Shown here piece after piece: positions 31,190 to 42,499 of a stretch of DNA of 64,000 bases. The DNA is from Cepaea nemoralis (taxonomy: Eukaryota > Mollusca > Gastropoda > Stylommatophora > Helicidae). The notes below the pieces were generated by a model. It was not told where the DNA came from and searched no databases. It saw nothing but the letters and a program-made list of their open reading frames with translations. Every line of letters begins with the position of its first letter. The stretch's first letter is position 1. Made by a program: the position numbers and the translations under genes. The stretch is from contig JACEFZ010006269.1 of assembly GCA_014155875.1 (NCBI GenBank), positions 1 through 64,000 of the forward strand. The letters run 5' to 3'.

Positions 31190-31970
31190 TGAGTAACCCC
31201 AGGCATAATCCGGATGTCGCAAGAAACTTTATGCTAATTACAGTCACGCTGTAGGTCACCCATTTTAGATATGCCGACAATTAACATTGCTAATAAGTGC
31301 TCGAATCCCCTCCGGGTCTGTAAGGTGTGGAATGCGCCTGGCCCTGCAGCCAGCAGGGTTAGGATCGGCTAGCCTCTCCCAGGAGGGGTGAAGAGCGAAA
31401 ATTAGTAGCCTGCCGATGACCCGCAGACTACACAAGTCAACCCCCACCTCCACGTGGTGCAGACCGGGCAACCATGACCGCGAGGTCAGGGCTAACGGGG
31501 CTATGGCTCGCCATAGGGGATGGACTCCCTGTGGTCAGATTAGTGTCCTAAACCTGCGACTGGCCTAGCAAGCCGGCAGGGGATCTTCATACTGCTCGTA
31601 GAAAAACTAAGAAGTAAGAATACTCAACGTATCAAGAAGAGATAAGATCAGAAATGAAGAAATCAGGACTAAAGTGGGGGTTAAAGCTGCTCTAGATTTT
31701 ATTAGAAAGCAGCAAGTCAAATGGTTTGGCCATGCAAGTAGGCTACCAGTCAACAGCATGCCACAACAAGCAATGATGTACAGACCAGATGGAAACAGAG
31801 GAAGAGGCCGACCACGTAAACGTTGGACGGAGGGAATAACAGAATCCATGGGAATGTCGATATACGAAGCCCATAACCGGGCACTCTCACGAAGTTTATA
31901 CTTCACCTCGACACCGCAAGGTACAAGAGGAACATGATGAGATGAGATGAGATGAGATCCCCTCCTTAGC
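31190..31970 (+). mobile_element. LINE Q derivative: 5' leader joined to 3' end
   Basis: A GC-rich leader (31190-31600) is followed directly by the LINE Q C-terminal part, with an open frame 31674-31937: GVKAALDFIRKQQVKWFGHA, MYRPDGNRGRGRPRKRWTEG, STPQGTRGT. It ends in (GATGA)n. The endonuclease and RT are missing, so it is a deletion derivative or a rearranged copy. The 3' half matches the Q fragments in copies A, B and C. Confidence 0.65.
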
Positions 31971-32041
31971 TAATCCCGCAGCGTGTATCGGCTAACGACA
32001 CCAGTTCTGTGTTGGTTTATTAATTGTCTTTGGCTTCCTGC

Positions 32042-34560
32042 TTAGTGTTCTTTTTTAGCCACACCTCTTTTAATTTGCTGTTCACACAGTCTGACCATGG
32101 TTGTAGATTCACAGTCATCACTTGGTTCTTGCAAAAGTCTTACTTCTCGTAGAGCATTCAGAATGTCAACCTGGTCCATGGCGCGTCCGCCCTCCACATT
32201 AGCCTTACCGGCAAGCTTGTCAGCCCGTTCATTTCCTTGTACTCCTGAATGCCGTGGCATGAAGATGATTCTAATCTTTGTTAGCCGAGACCGCTCCGGA
32301 GACAGCAACCACTCTCTTCAGATCCACCCCATCTCTATCCTCTTGAGCATGCTCATTGAGACACTAAGGAAACATGCCCTAGTGAATGTCTGTCTCAAGC
32401 CATGTTATTACTTTACTTACTGCCATGACTTCCATAGTCAGGCTACTGTGGTCTCAACAAAAGCACCAGAGTCCTCCTTCACAATTCTCCCTCCAGCCCA
32501 CACCAGTAAAGGCCCATGAGCTTCTCACATGTCGGACGACCGACACATCTGTGTAAATGACAGCATCACCGTCTAATGAATTCTCAAAAATCAACGCTTG
32601 TACTTCTGCCTCCACAGCAGCTGGATTTTCTTGTCTGCATTTTCTGTCTTGTTGGATGCAAACTGAAAAGGACATACAGAAATCTGTTGGCTCTTGTACC
32701 CACTTCTCGCCAGGTTCTAAGTCCTCCAGTGAACACACCTGTTGAAGAATGTCTTCGGCTTGACCTATCCACGACCTTCCTTTTTTTTAACCTGCTGCCC
32801 TTCACCTTCCTAATTTCACTATGCAGTGGATGTTGTGTGTTTGCGTTAACTCTGAGGTAGGCATGTGCTCTGCAAATTTGTAAGTCGTGTCTTCAATGGT
32901 TGGAAAATCAAGAAGGTAGTACATCGCCCTGCATACGGTATCTCTTGTACATCCAAGAATTATGTGCATAGCTTCGTTTTGTATCCTTTCCATCCTTTCT
33001 ATCTGCTTACGGCTGAGAGTCAGGATCGCCATCGCATACTCAAAAACAGACATAACCAGCCTCTCGTATAGGAGTCATTGATGGCGCTGCTCACAGTTTG
33101 CTGCAGCCACCACCCGCATTGCAGCCAAGCCCTGCTTGGCCTTTGTTATCACCTGGTCTGTATGCTCATTATATGCAAGGCTTCGATCAAAACGTATCCC
33201 CAGGTAATTCATTGCCTGCATTCTTTCCACAGTCTCTAAACACAGATTAACAGTTGGTGTTGGAGTGTTGACAATATGATTATTCAAAGAGAACCATGTC
33301 ACTGTTGACTTTGTTGGGTTGACCATTGCCCCAGTTTAGCACACCAAGTACTTATGCGTTTGAGTTCGGTTTGCACTTCCACGGCAACCTGATCTCTATC
33401 CTTACCCTGACAGTACACTAAAACATCGTCCAGTGATCTGCTCGCTGATGATTCTCACTGTAAGGCGTTGAACAGTACTGGAGTTAATGGTGATCCCTGC
33501 GGTAGGCCAGGATATATTGTTGTTGGTTCCGAAGTCCAACTGCCACATCTAAAAACTACTTTCCGTTGGAAGAGGGCTGCCGTGATCCAATTAAGGAGGA
33601 ACGGACTATCTTGAGGTCAAGAAGCCGAAGCATTAAAAAATCCAAAGGTACTCTGTTGTATGCGTCCTCAAGATCAATTGCTGCAGCAAAGGTTTCAATG
33701 CCTGAGTGGAAACATTCATAAACATTATGGGCAAAAACTGCTGCATTGGTCCAGGTTTCTCTTTTGGGACGGTACTCTCCCAGGGTGGGTGGCAAAACAC
33801 CTTGCTTCTCTAGCTGGCTTGATATTTTTCTGGCAATTAACTTCTCCAGCAGCTTGCCTATTGTATTCTGCATGGTTATTACTCGATATCCCTGAATTTT
33901 TGTGTAGTCTTTGCCAGGCTTCGGCAAGGGAATCAGGTAACTGTGTAACCACTCCTCCTTGATTCTAGCACTCCATATACTGTTGTTGTACATGTCTGCT
34001 AGATTCTCTAGCTCGTTGTTGGTACACCTATTGATGTCGTCATATCTTATGCCAACTGACCCTGGAGTGCTGTTTTGTTATCGTCAATGCACAGTCTTGA
34101 TTTCTTTCATTGTCACTGTATCTTCATCCAACATTTTCTGGGCCTTACTCATGTCTGAGGTTACTTCCTTGGCGAGATTTTGGCCTCTCATGTCTGTCTG
34201 GTTACTCTGCTCTAGATAGCATTCGAAGAAGGCTTTGCCCTTGTTCTCGTCAGTCCTCTGCCAGATGAGGTCAGCACCTTGGAAGTAAGAAATTCTCTTA
34301 TTGACTACCCCACTCATGCTTTTATGTAGTCGCCAGAACAATTTCAGTGACTTGTCTGTGCTTACTCTTTGACATAATTCTGTCCATTTTTCACTTTTAA
34401 CCACTTTAACCAATTTTTTTTAAATAGCTTACTTTTGTGTGCATCTCTCTTTCTAAGTGCATGCAGAGATTATGATGGGCAACTCTGTTCTTCTTGGCAT
34501 GTTGCCAGTTCCTTACAGCACTACGCTTATCCATCCAGGCTTTTTCCACCTTAAAATTCC
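32042..34560 (-). pseudogene. Linker, RT and RNase H of the RNase H LINE
   Basis: Minus strand: the linker with QPPWWNFKVEKAWMDKRSAV (about 34560-34500), LFWRLHKSMSG, the RT start LIPLPKPGKDYTKIQGYRVI, LEKLIARKISSQLEKQGVLP, LEDAYNRVPLDF, the C-terminal RT phrase MNYLGIRFDRSLAYNEHTD, then RNase H VIYTDVSVVRH (the usual TDGS is TDVS here) and MPRHSGVQGNERADKLAG (the usual PGH is PRH). Frameshifts occur at about 33590, 33330, 32800 and 32450. The YADD region near 33420 is disrupted by a small indel. Confidence 0.8.
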
Positions 34561-34639
34561 ACCAAGGTGGCTGCTCCCAGCTTTTTTTCCTGCCCTGAAA
34601 CTTTCGGTGCTTGTCGCGCCTTATTTTACTCACCACATC

Positions 34640-35400
34640 TTGCCCTGTACTGTCATACTGGAAAGTCTTGACCGTTGACTTGTGCTGCCTGGTTCTGCCT
34701 TTCTCCACCAATATGCTGCAAGGGTGGTAATTCGCTGCCGTGGTATCCTAGGACACCCCATCTACACACTGTAGAGAGTGAAGGAGAAATCAGCGCCAGA
34801 TCAATAGTACTGTTCTCATCACCTGGATGGCTTGCTGTCCTGGTGGCACAGCCACTGTTGATACAAACCATGTCAATAGTTTTAAGTGCAGTCTCGAGCT
34901 CCTCCCCCTGTGTGTTGGAGGAAATGTTTCCCCATGATCTGCTTTTAGCGTTGAAATTGCCACAGAAAATGGCATTTTTTCGTGACCTAATATGTCACTT
35001 AAGCACTGCCACTTCTGGCAATCGACACTCACTGTTACGGGCATAAACATTAACCAACGCGAATGGTAGACCGGATTTAACTCTAACCGACTGTATTTGT
35101 ATGTCGTCATTGTCCCAGCAGGACATGTCTAGCTCTGAAGCCACCATACTGTCGTGAATGAGAATCGCTATTCCCAGATGTCGCCTGTTGTAGAAACATT
35201 TGAAGCCGGCCATTTGGAGTAGCTGATCACCCAGTCTCGTCTCCTGGAGGCTACAATGTCATTCCTGTAAACCAGGATTTCCGAGAATAGGGCCTCATTG
35301 TTTTACAGTGGTGCAATTCCAATATAGAATACGAGTATTCCTGAGGCCCAGACTGTCACATTTAAGTCTAAAACATCTTACCCCACCTCGCATGCCTTGC
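34640..35400 (-). pseudogene. Endonuclease domain of the RNase H LINE
   Basis: Read on the minus strand: RNTRILYWNC (start of the fold, about 35340), LQETRLGDQ (catalytic Glu, about 35240), GIAILIHDSMVASE, IQIQSVRVKSGLPFALVNVY, a decayed GDFN region (about 34950) and NSTIDLALISPSL with LGYHGSE (about 34800-34720), equivalent to the final Asp/Ser-Asp-His region. Stops and frameshifts occur between these pieces. Confidence 0.75.
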
Positions 35401-36374
35401 CGCTTGCGGCCACCACGTGGGCCCTGCCAGCCTTGTTTTGTTGATAGGCCAGTCTGCACGGAGCATACAAATTGTTCCGCCATGTTGAAAAGGACCGAAC
35501 ACCACAGAAACACACACGCTGTGAAAATTCACTCAAGGATTGCAGTAGCTCAGTGCATGAAACTCCAGTAGCATCGGCGCAGATCTTGAATAGAAACATT
35601 TAGTTTTACATTCTGGCACACAAATTACACTGTAGGAGGTGAAAATATCCATCTCCTACGCGAAAAAGGGAACAGGTCACAAAAACAACATAAATGTCCA
35701 GTCACCATCTTGACCGGAAGCTGTCTATTCTAAAGATATTCACATTTGCTTGAAGGTGTATCTGTATAAAATATTCATATGTTTGCCTTAACTTTGGAAC
35801 TCTTTAGTTTATCCATTACCTCCACGCTACCAGTCCAGTCTCAAACGGGTCATAGACGGACATGAAAAACTGACGTCAAACATATGTTCCGTCATGTTAA
35901 ATGATTAAACAATAAATAGTACAAGCATACAAAGAAATTATTATTAATCTTTAAACTTGTATTTTATTTAACTTTAGTAGTTCAAATTGCACAGTTTTGA
36001 GTGTTAAAAAGTGTGCATGCCAGTCTGATCGATATGCGCGGCCAGGCATTGACCCCATTGTATCAATGTGGGTTTCCATTCACAAAGACACATCTTCGCA
36101 GAAAATCTTGTTTTCAACCACACTTTGAGCAAGTTTAGCGATGAAACTTTCCAAATTCATGTAAACTTGGATGCATAATTCGGAAATCCATCTAAAATTA
36201 ATGGTTTTCTATTAATAGTGCCAGAAAAAAATTAATTACAGTAAGTACTCCACTGCTTGCGAAATTGTCTCAAACGAACGGGTCATAGACATATGCAAAA
36301 ACTGACTTCAAACATATGGTTCCATCATGTTAAATGATTAAAAAATAGTACAAGTATACAAATAAATTATTATT

Positions 36375-36800
36375 AGGTAGGCGTTATTCGCAGCGTGCTG
36401 CAAATAATACTGAACGTTATTCGCAGCGCGACCAATCAACGGTATAAAATATGGTCACTCTTCTGAATAATGGTCCTAAATTACTTGTTGTAAAAAGTAA
36501 GTACCAGCAGCTTCCGCAGATCCACAGAGCACACTTTATTCACAAGCTTCGAGTTTCTCAGTTCTATAGTTTAGTTCGTAATGTTTAATATTTTTTATTA
36601 TAATAATTATATCACCTAATAGTTTCTGAAAAATGACCCCCCCCCCCCCAAAAAAAATAATAATTGCCTACCCAGTGACGAACCGAACCCCAGTCTCCCT
36701 CATGACAGGCGGGGATACTTACCACTATACTAGCAAGGGCACAATGATAGTTCCACAGACCACCAGCAGCCAGTTTTTTGGTTTCCCATTCACAAAGGCA
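36375..36800 (-). mobile_element. tRNA-bearing TIR transposon (copy 3), diverged
   Basis: Inverse-orientation relative of 29594-30240: ggcgttattcgcagcgtgct, gcttccgcagatccacagag and cactttattcacaagcttcg, then the tRNA-Asp-like segment. The distal end beyond 36800 is not clear because module 2 repeats take over. Confidence 0.6.
36668..36741 (-). tRNA. tRNA-Asp(GTC)-like pseudogene in a transposon
   Basis: Minus strand: gctagtatagtggtaagtat (A-box), ccccgcctgtcatgaggg (anticodon GTC, stem with mismatches) and ggggttcggttcg (B-box altered). Acceptor pairing is poor. The call is a tRNA-Asp-derived segment, not a functional gene. Confidence 0.6.
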
Positions 36801-38611
36801 CTCATGGTCGTAACATCTTCGCAGAAAATCTGTTTTTCAACCACAATTAAGGCAAGTTTAGCGATGAAACTTTCCAAATATATGTAAAATTGGATGCAGA
36901 ATTTGAGAATCCATCTATAATTCATGGATGTCTATTAAAAGCGCCAGAATAAAATTACAGTTTAGTGTATCCATTTTCCTCTGCGTGGGGTTGTCTCAGT
37001 GGGTCATACATCTGTTTTTCAACCACAATTAAGGCACGTTTAGCGCTGAAACTTTCCAAATGTATGTAAAATTGGATGCAGAATTCAAAAATGCATCTAT
37101 AATTGATGCATGTCTATTAAAAGCGCCAGAAAAACATTAATTACGGTAAGTATGAAATATAATTTTAATTTATTTTAATGCCATGATAACTTCAACCAAT
37201 CGCTATGCATGGAATATTAGTGGGGCCTTTTCTGCTGAAACCAAGATGATGTTTGTTATTCTCATGTGATATTTGAATGAATGAATGATGTCGAAAGCAT
37301 GAGTGGTCTTTACATAGCCATTTTTGGAGACACAATGGATCATTGCGGGGTGGCCTGGTATATCACTTCCGTTTTCATTTCAAGTTGTGGCATGATTTAA
37401 CCCCAATACTAATGAGACCACCACAGATATATAGGCCTTGAAAAACCAAATTGTAATGGTACCCCAATGATGCCTGTATATCAATTCTAAGCAGAGTAAT
37501 TTAAAAAAAAAATCTGTATAAAAAATTGATATGATTTCCTTAATTTCAGGAAAAAAACGTGTCCATTTATTCTCCACTTCCGGGTCATCTCAAACGAGTC
37601 ACTAGACGGATATGAAAACTGACTTCAATAATATGTTCCGTCATGTTAAATGTTAAAAATATAGTACAAGTATACAAATTAATCATTAATAATCTTTAAA
37701 CTTGTATTCTCTTTAACTTTAGTAGTTCAGATTGCATGTTTGAGCTTTAAAACTTTCTGCTGGCTGGCTGCCGCCATCTTGGAGTTCCATTCAAACAACG
37801 CGAAGACATATTTTTTTAAACAGATATATAAAGCGATATAAGCGATGAAACTCTCCAAATATATGTAACAATGGGTGCTGAATTCGAATATCCATCTAAA
37901 AACATCTTAATATTAATTAAACAAGCTCTAGAAAATAAAATCACTAACTTTTTGCTAAGTAATTCAATTTATTTAAAAGGTCAAGATAATTTCAACCAAT
38001 CACTGTAGCACTGGAATATTAGACTAACCTTTTCTGGAAAACCTAAGATGGTGCCTGTTATTGTCACATGATATTTGAATGAATGAATGATGTTGTAAGC
38101 ATGAATGGTCTTTGCAGCAGCCATTTTGTTGACACAATGGATCAGGCCCGGGTGGCGCGGTACATCACTTCCTTTCATTTTGGGTCGCGGCACGATCGAC
38201 TAGGCTAGTTATAGACTATAGACATTTTTCCTTCCAATACTAATTCAACTTAAGGGAGGCTTTATTCGCAGTGCACTGCGAATAATACTGACCGTTATTT
38301 GCAGTGCAACCAATCGACGGTATCACTGCAATTAAAAAAAAAATGGGCATTCTTCTGAATAAGCGGTCCCAAATTATTTATTCTAAAAAGTATTCCTTAC
38401 AAGCCTATAGGTGATTATGCTAGTTGTGAATATGCTGATTCAGGGGCAATATTTTATTTGGCACATAAAATTAATGTTAAACAAAGACATCTATTGGATC
38501 CATCGACTCCGACACTAGATCACTCGTTGCTGCCTGAGGGGCTGCTCCCCCCTGCAGTTTCCGCAGATCCATAGAGCACACTTTATTCACAAGCTTTGAG
38601 TTTCTCAGTAA

Positions 38612-39457
38612 TAATGAGAGAGATCAAAGAGACGCCAGGAATACTAGTTCGAGGTTATAAATAATATAAGCTATGTAGATGACACAGTATTGGTGGCAGA
38701 TTATTCAACTGGCCTACAATAGCTGGTCATTGTAGTAAAGAGAGTGCAAGGAAAGGGCTCTCCTTGAATATTGAGGTATCAGTAACAGTGGTGATATCAA
38801 AGAAAATGGTGACACCAAAATGTGACATAGAAATAGAAGGGAAAATTCTTAACCAAGTGGATAATTTTAAATACCTAGGGGCATTTATAACATCAGATGG
38901 AAGATGTACAACACATATTAAGAGCAGAATAGGGCAAGCAAAAGCCGCATTTCAGAAAATGAAGAGTATCTTATGCAATAAGTCACTGTCACTGAATGTA
39001 AGAAAGAGAGTGCTGAAATGCTAAGTAGACCCAGTTTTGCTGTATGGCAGTGAATCTTGGAATATAAATGAACAATATAAGAAGAAATTAGAAACAACGG
39101 AGATGTGGTTCCTGAGACGAATGTTGCGAATTCCTTGGACTGCCAGAGTAACTAACAACGACTGCCTGCGACCAGCTAATGAAACTAGAACATTATATAC
39201 AACAATAAGAAAGAGAAAAACAGCTTTCTTCAGTCATGTGCTGAGAAGAGAGGCATTGGAGAACATCGCGACTACTGGAAAGATCAAGGGGAAGAGAGGC
39301 AGAGGCAGACCAAGAGAAATGATGCTGGATGAATTGAGACGGGGCATGGAGGAATACCATCAGCAGAGGTGATCCAGACACCAAAGACCGAGATCCGTGG
39401 AGAGCCATGAATGCCTACGCCAGCTGGCAGGGCACTTGATGATGATGATGATGATGA
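38612..39457 (+). pseudogene. RTE-like LINE C-terminal fragment
   Basis: Plus-strand frames: a degraded YVDDTVLVAD-like start (about 38665-38700), NQVDNFKYLGAFITSDGRC (RT block 7), VRKRVLKC, a stop at 39022, then VLLYGSESWNI, FLRRMLRIPWTARV, HVLRREALENIATTGKIKGK and RGRGRP. It ends in (GATGAT)n at about 39437-39457. It is the same general type as the LINE nested in the hAT but a different copy. Confidence 0.8.
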
Positions 39458-39510
39458 ATGTTTAATATTTTTTATTAAATATTTTATTAAAAAATGAAAC
39501 AAAAAATTGC

Positions 39511-39583
39511 CTCCCCGGCGGGGGAATAGAACCCCGGTCTCCCGCGTGACAGGCGGAGATACTTACCACTATACTACAGAGTA
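39511..39583 (-). tRNA. tRNA-Asp(GTC)-like segment, best preserved
   Basis: Minus strand: gtagtatagtggtaagtatc (D arm, A-box), tccgcctgtcacgcggg (anticodon arm, loop CTGTCAC, anticodon GTC) and ggggttctattcccc (T arm; the usual TTCGA is TTCTA). The 3' end gccggggagg resembles the tRNA-Asp acceptor, but the 5' acceptor side (tactctg) pairs badly. It is embedded in a transposon copy, so probably a pseudogene. Confidence 0.65.
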
Positions 39584-39665
39584 CATTATAATAGTCCCAC
39601 AAAAATTAATAGTTTAGTCAAATATACGTCACGTGACCAATCACGTAACCAAATAATCACTTGAC

Positions 39666-40010
39666 TTGATTCAAAAACAAAAATTCCACATTCGGCATCG
39701 TTCAGCCTGCTTCTTTGGCCTTGATTAGAGTTGTGGTTCATGGTTTTTGTGGGTTTTATCCTGTTTTTATCTGTGCGCTCTTGCGAGTGAGTTCTGACTC
39801 GGACCAGTTATATTGACTTTTGTGTCTGTGACCTCAGCTGGGTGATTGGTCGGTGAGCTGTCCTTTGTGCCTGTCTCCTCTGGTGGTTTCTTTGGTTCGT
39901 GAAGGCTCCTGGCTCCTCTGGCTTGAATGGTTGCAGTCCTTATAAGGACTTTTTATTTGGTCTTTTTGCCTCCGTTTTTTGTGTGTATTGTATGTAGAAG
40001 CTTTTCGATG
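39666..40010. other. T/G-rich sequence downstream of ORF1
   Basis: On the minus strand this follows the ORF1 stop. It may be the ORF1-ORF2 spacer of that LINE or unrelated sequence. No ORF of its own. Confidence 0.35.
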
Positions 40011-40013
40011 TTT

Positions 40014-41710
40014 TCATTTTCTTCCTTGTGCCTTTTTTTCTCTTTTGAGTTTGAGTTTCTGCTGCCTTTCGATTTCTTCCTCTGTGGTCAACCACGGGAT
40101 GGTCTCTGTGCCATCATAATAGTACCCAGATTCGTATTCGGGGTGATCTTCATCCCAGTGTATACCTGGGTATTCTTCAGAGGTTTGGCGAGACATATGT
40201 TTCCCCTTGAATTTCTCGGGCTTCTTGCTTTCCTTTTCTGCCTTGCACCTTCTGAATTCCCTGCACCTGAGTTCCTCTTTCCATTCATATTCTGTGTTCT
40301 CCTTGAGGAGAAATTCCACTGGAATTACAGGTATAAGCCAAGATGACGATGGTGTCATGTCCTCTGTGCCATCATCATGGTGCCTCTCTAGGGTTTCTTC
40401 AGAGGATCTGGCAGAGTATTGGTTTCCCCTTGAATTTCTTGGGCGTCGTGGTTGGGCTGCTGGCTTTAGCTTGGATTCTGGCTCTGTCTTTTGTTGGGTT
40501 TTATCTTGCGGCTTCTCTCTGTTCTTTTCCATGTCTTCTGCTGGTTTGATTTGGGTTGGCTCCCTTTCAGTTTTTAGCATTTCTCTCTCTGCTTTGATGT
40601 CTCATAGAATCTCCTCATTCTTCTTTGTCATCTGCACCATGTGCTCCACCTCTTGCTTGATATTTTGCTGGATCTCCTTTATTTCAGCCAGCAGTTTTTC
40701 ATTGTCTCTGGTTGATGCCGGTGTTTCATATTTTGCTGGATCTTCTTTATTTCAGCCAGCAAATTTTCATTGTCGCTGGATGATGCCGGTGTTTGAAGTA
40801 GCTTGAATTGTTTGTGTAACTCGTCAATCTGGCTTTTTAGTTGTGATCTTTCAGCTTGTGAGGTGCGCATGGCTGTCTCGCACCTCCGCATTGTTTTCTT
40901 GTATGGTGTCTTTGTGGTAATGGCAATCTTTAAGTCTGTGTCTTTGGAGGTACAGATAGCCCAGGTATCTTGCTCCATGCTTGCCCAGGCAGTTGGCGCA
41001 CTTTCTCTTGTTGTTGGCTGCTTGAAAGTCTGTGTCCTATTTGGCCAGTGGACACTCCTTGAAGGCGTGGTGATCAGCGCAGTATCGGCAGATCTCTGTC
41101 TTACTGTGACATGTTGCTCTGCTGTGGCCGGCCCTCTGGCATCTTGAACATTGAGTGATTCTTGGAATGAATCTTTCAGGCTGTTGTACTTGTTTATCGA
41201 TACCTGGCTTGGTATCTTGCTGCCCTCGGTAGTTACCACTGCTAGTGTAGTAGGGATCTTGGAGTACGTCAGAATCCGCTCCACCCTCAAGATTTCGGAT
41301 GTGGAGATTCTCTTCATTTAGCTGCCTCAGGATCTGTTCATCTGTCATCTCCACTTGGATTCTCTTGACAACCCATCTGACTGTTTGTGAGTCGGTGTTT
41401 CTGACTCTGGTGTCTTTCTCCTCACTTTTCTTCTCAGCTGTCTTGGCTCTTGTCCGTGGTGGGTTGTCATCGATCTTCCTCGTGGTAGCTTCATTTGAGG
41501 TTACTTGAGGTTCTTGTTCGTTGCTGCAGGTTCTCTCCGCTCGTCTTCTTTACGGTTTTGGCGGCTCCCACACTGCACATCTTGTGAGTGGTGTTTCTTC
41601 TTGTTGGTCTTGCCACGTGACATTTTCCTCCCCCGTATCAGGTTTCTTGAACTGTTCAGGTAACTTGTTCTTGATAGCGCTCGCAGATGGAATAATCACT
41701 TCGTTCAACT
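40014..41710 (-). pseudogene. LINE ORF1 (zinc-knuckle protein), frameshifted
   Basis: Minus-strand nucleic-acid-binding ORF1/gag-like protein. From the N-terminus: a charged region (about 41700-41400), MEMTDEQILRQLNEENLHIR (41354), then three knuckles: CSRCQRAGHSRATC (C-x2-C-x4-H-x4-C), CRYCADHHAFKEC and, in a shifted frame, CANCLGKHGA. A Lys/Glu-rich coiled-coil-like region (QLKSQIDELHKQFKLL) follows, then a long acidic-basic tail (40580-40014) ending KKAQGRK. A 68-bp tandem duplication at 40681-40816 shifts the frame. Such ORF1 proteins belong to jockey- and I-group LINEs. It may be ORF1 of the RNase H LINE, but the two are not contiguous here. Confidence 0.75.
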
Positions 41711-41799
41711 AATTGATATACGACAATAAAAAATTCATGACCAGGTGATGACCGTGATGTAATAATAATATGCTAATATTATTATTTATTAATAATTAA

Positions 41800-42495
41800 T
41801 CTACATGGATGGCTCTGCTATATGCTGTCAAAACACGTGCCTAGGTGTTCATAGCAAAAGTTAATGGACAGGTGTTTAGTGAGTGCAGAAGAGCTTGGCA
41901 TATGATACCACATCATCTAGTTTGAGAATTGAGGTAGAGGCAGTTACTGCACCGTCCGCTGGCTGGTGGACAAACAACACATGTGATTATAACGGACTCA
42001 CAGACTATTCTGAGAAAGGTGGAGACAATAAGACAACATGTATTTGTATGCTTCGTGCAGAGTGGTATGCTTCAATTAAAAAATCAAAGATGAGGAGCAT
42101 CCATTTGATTTCCCCCCCCCCCCCCCCCCAGGACATGATAGTCTAGCATGTTGAAAAATGAGCAGACAGCCAAAATGGCTGAATCTGCACCACTTTCTGG
42201 GGTATTGGTGCACAATAAGACAGATGTGGTCAGAGCCCTTTGGGATCATATGTATAATGTGGAAGAACAGACGATATACCATCATTGCCTGGAGAGAAAA
42301 GTGGTGGCAGGGAGTGACCAGGGGATCTGACCGACACTCAGTGTTCTAAGGAAAGGCAAGATGTGCACATAATCAGATTGCAACTGGTACCATAAGTATT
42401 GGGACTCTTCATTGGTTGTTGGAGATGAGGAAAGAGCACTTATAGGAATGTCCTGAGTGCTGTAATGTCGGTTCTTGACTCAACTTTTCTTCAAA
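41800..42495 (+). pseudogene. RNase H LINE C-terminus
   Basis: Pieces: YMDGSAI (first RNase H Asp, about 41800), AKVNGQVFSECRRAW (about 41850-41895), CMLRAEWYASIKKSKMRSIH (about 42047-42107), a C16-type run at 42112-42129, then PGHDS (the PGH box, about 42130) and KTDVVRALWDHMYNVEEQT. A tail with CAHNQIATGTISIG follows. The C run and several stops break the frame. The tail relates it to 18281-18600. Confidence 0.7.
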
Positions 42496-42499
42496 CCTT

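Larger units (their letters stand above)
31972..35720 (-). mobile_element. Long RNase H LINE (I/Nimb-like), minus strand
   Basis: The longest copy of the family present in A, B, 11.7 kb and 50 kb. From 35720 down to 31972 it runs leader, endonuclease, RT, RNase H. The extreme 3' end is lost at ggggatc where it abuts the (GATGA)n tail of the preceding element. The minus-strand leader near 35715-35700 has tcaagatgg, similar to the core seen in promoters of some LINEs; that role is speculative here. Confidence 0.85.
35820..38220. repeat. Degenerate modular repeats of unknown type
   Basis: Two modules recur. Module 1 (cgggtcatagac, then ttccgtcatgttaaatg and agtacaag.atacaaa) is at about 35848, 36285 and 37590. 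Module 2 (gatgaaactttccaaat, then catctataattaatg and gcgccagaa) is at about 36140, 36855, 37040 and 37838. A third (caaccaatc, gaatgaatgatgt, cacaatggatca) is at about 37195 and 37990. They suggest two tandem units of roughly 600 bp plus extra pieces. No coding sequence. Confidence 0.7.
38255..39665 (-). mobile_element. tRNA-bearing TIR transposon (copy 2), split by a LINE
   Basis: Begins aagggaggctttattcgcag, has atctattggatccatcgact and cgcagatccatagagcacac, is interrupted at about 38612-39457 by an RTE-like fragment, then resumes tttaatattttttattaaa and the tRNA-Asp-like segment. It ends near cacgtgaccaatcacgtaac. These blocks are the reverse complement of 29594-30240 in the same order. 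Confidence 0.65.

Noticed and set aside
39511..39583. Functional tRNA-Asp gene
   Set aside because: Poor acceptor pairing, altered T loop and location inside a transposon copy point to a pseudogene.
39927..40806. Plus-strand frames of 139 and 199 codons, hydrophobic and membrane-like
   Set aside because: They lie antisense to the Lys/Glu-rich LINE ORF1; complement of such codons gives Phe/Ser/Leu-rich frames.
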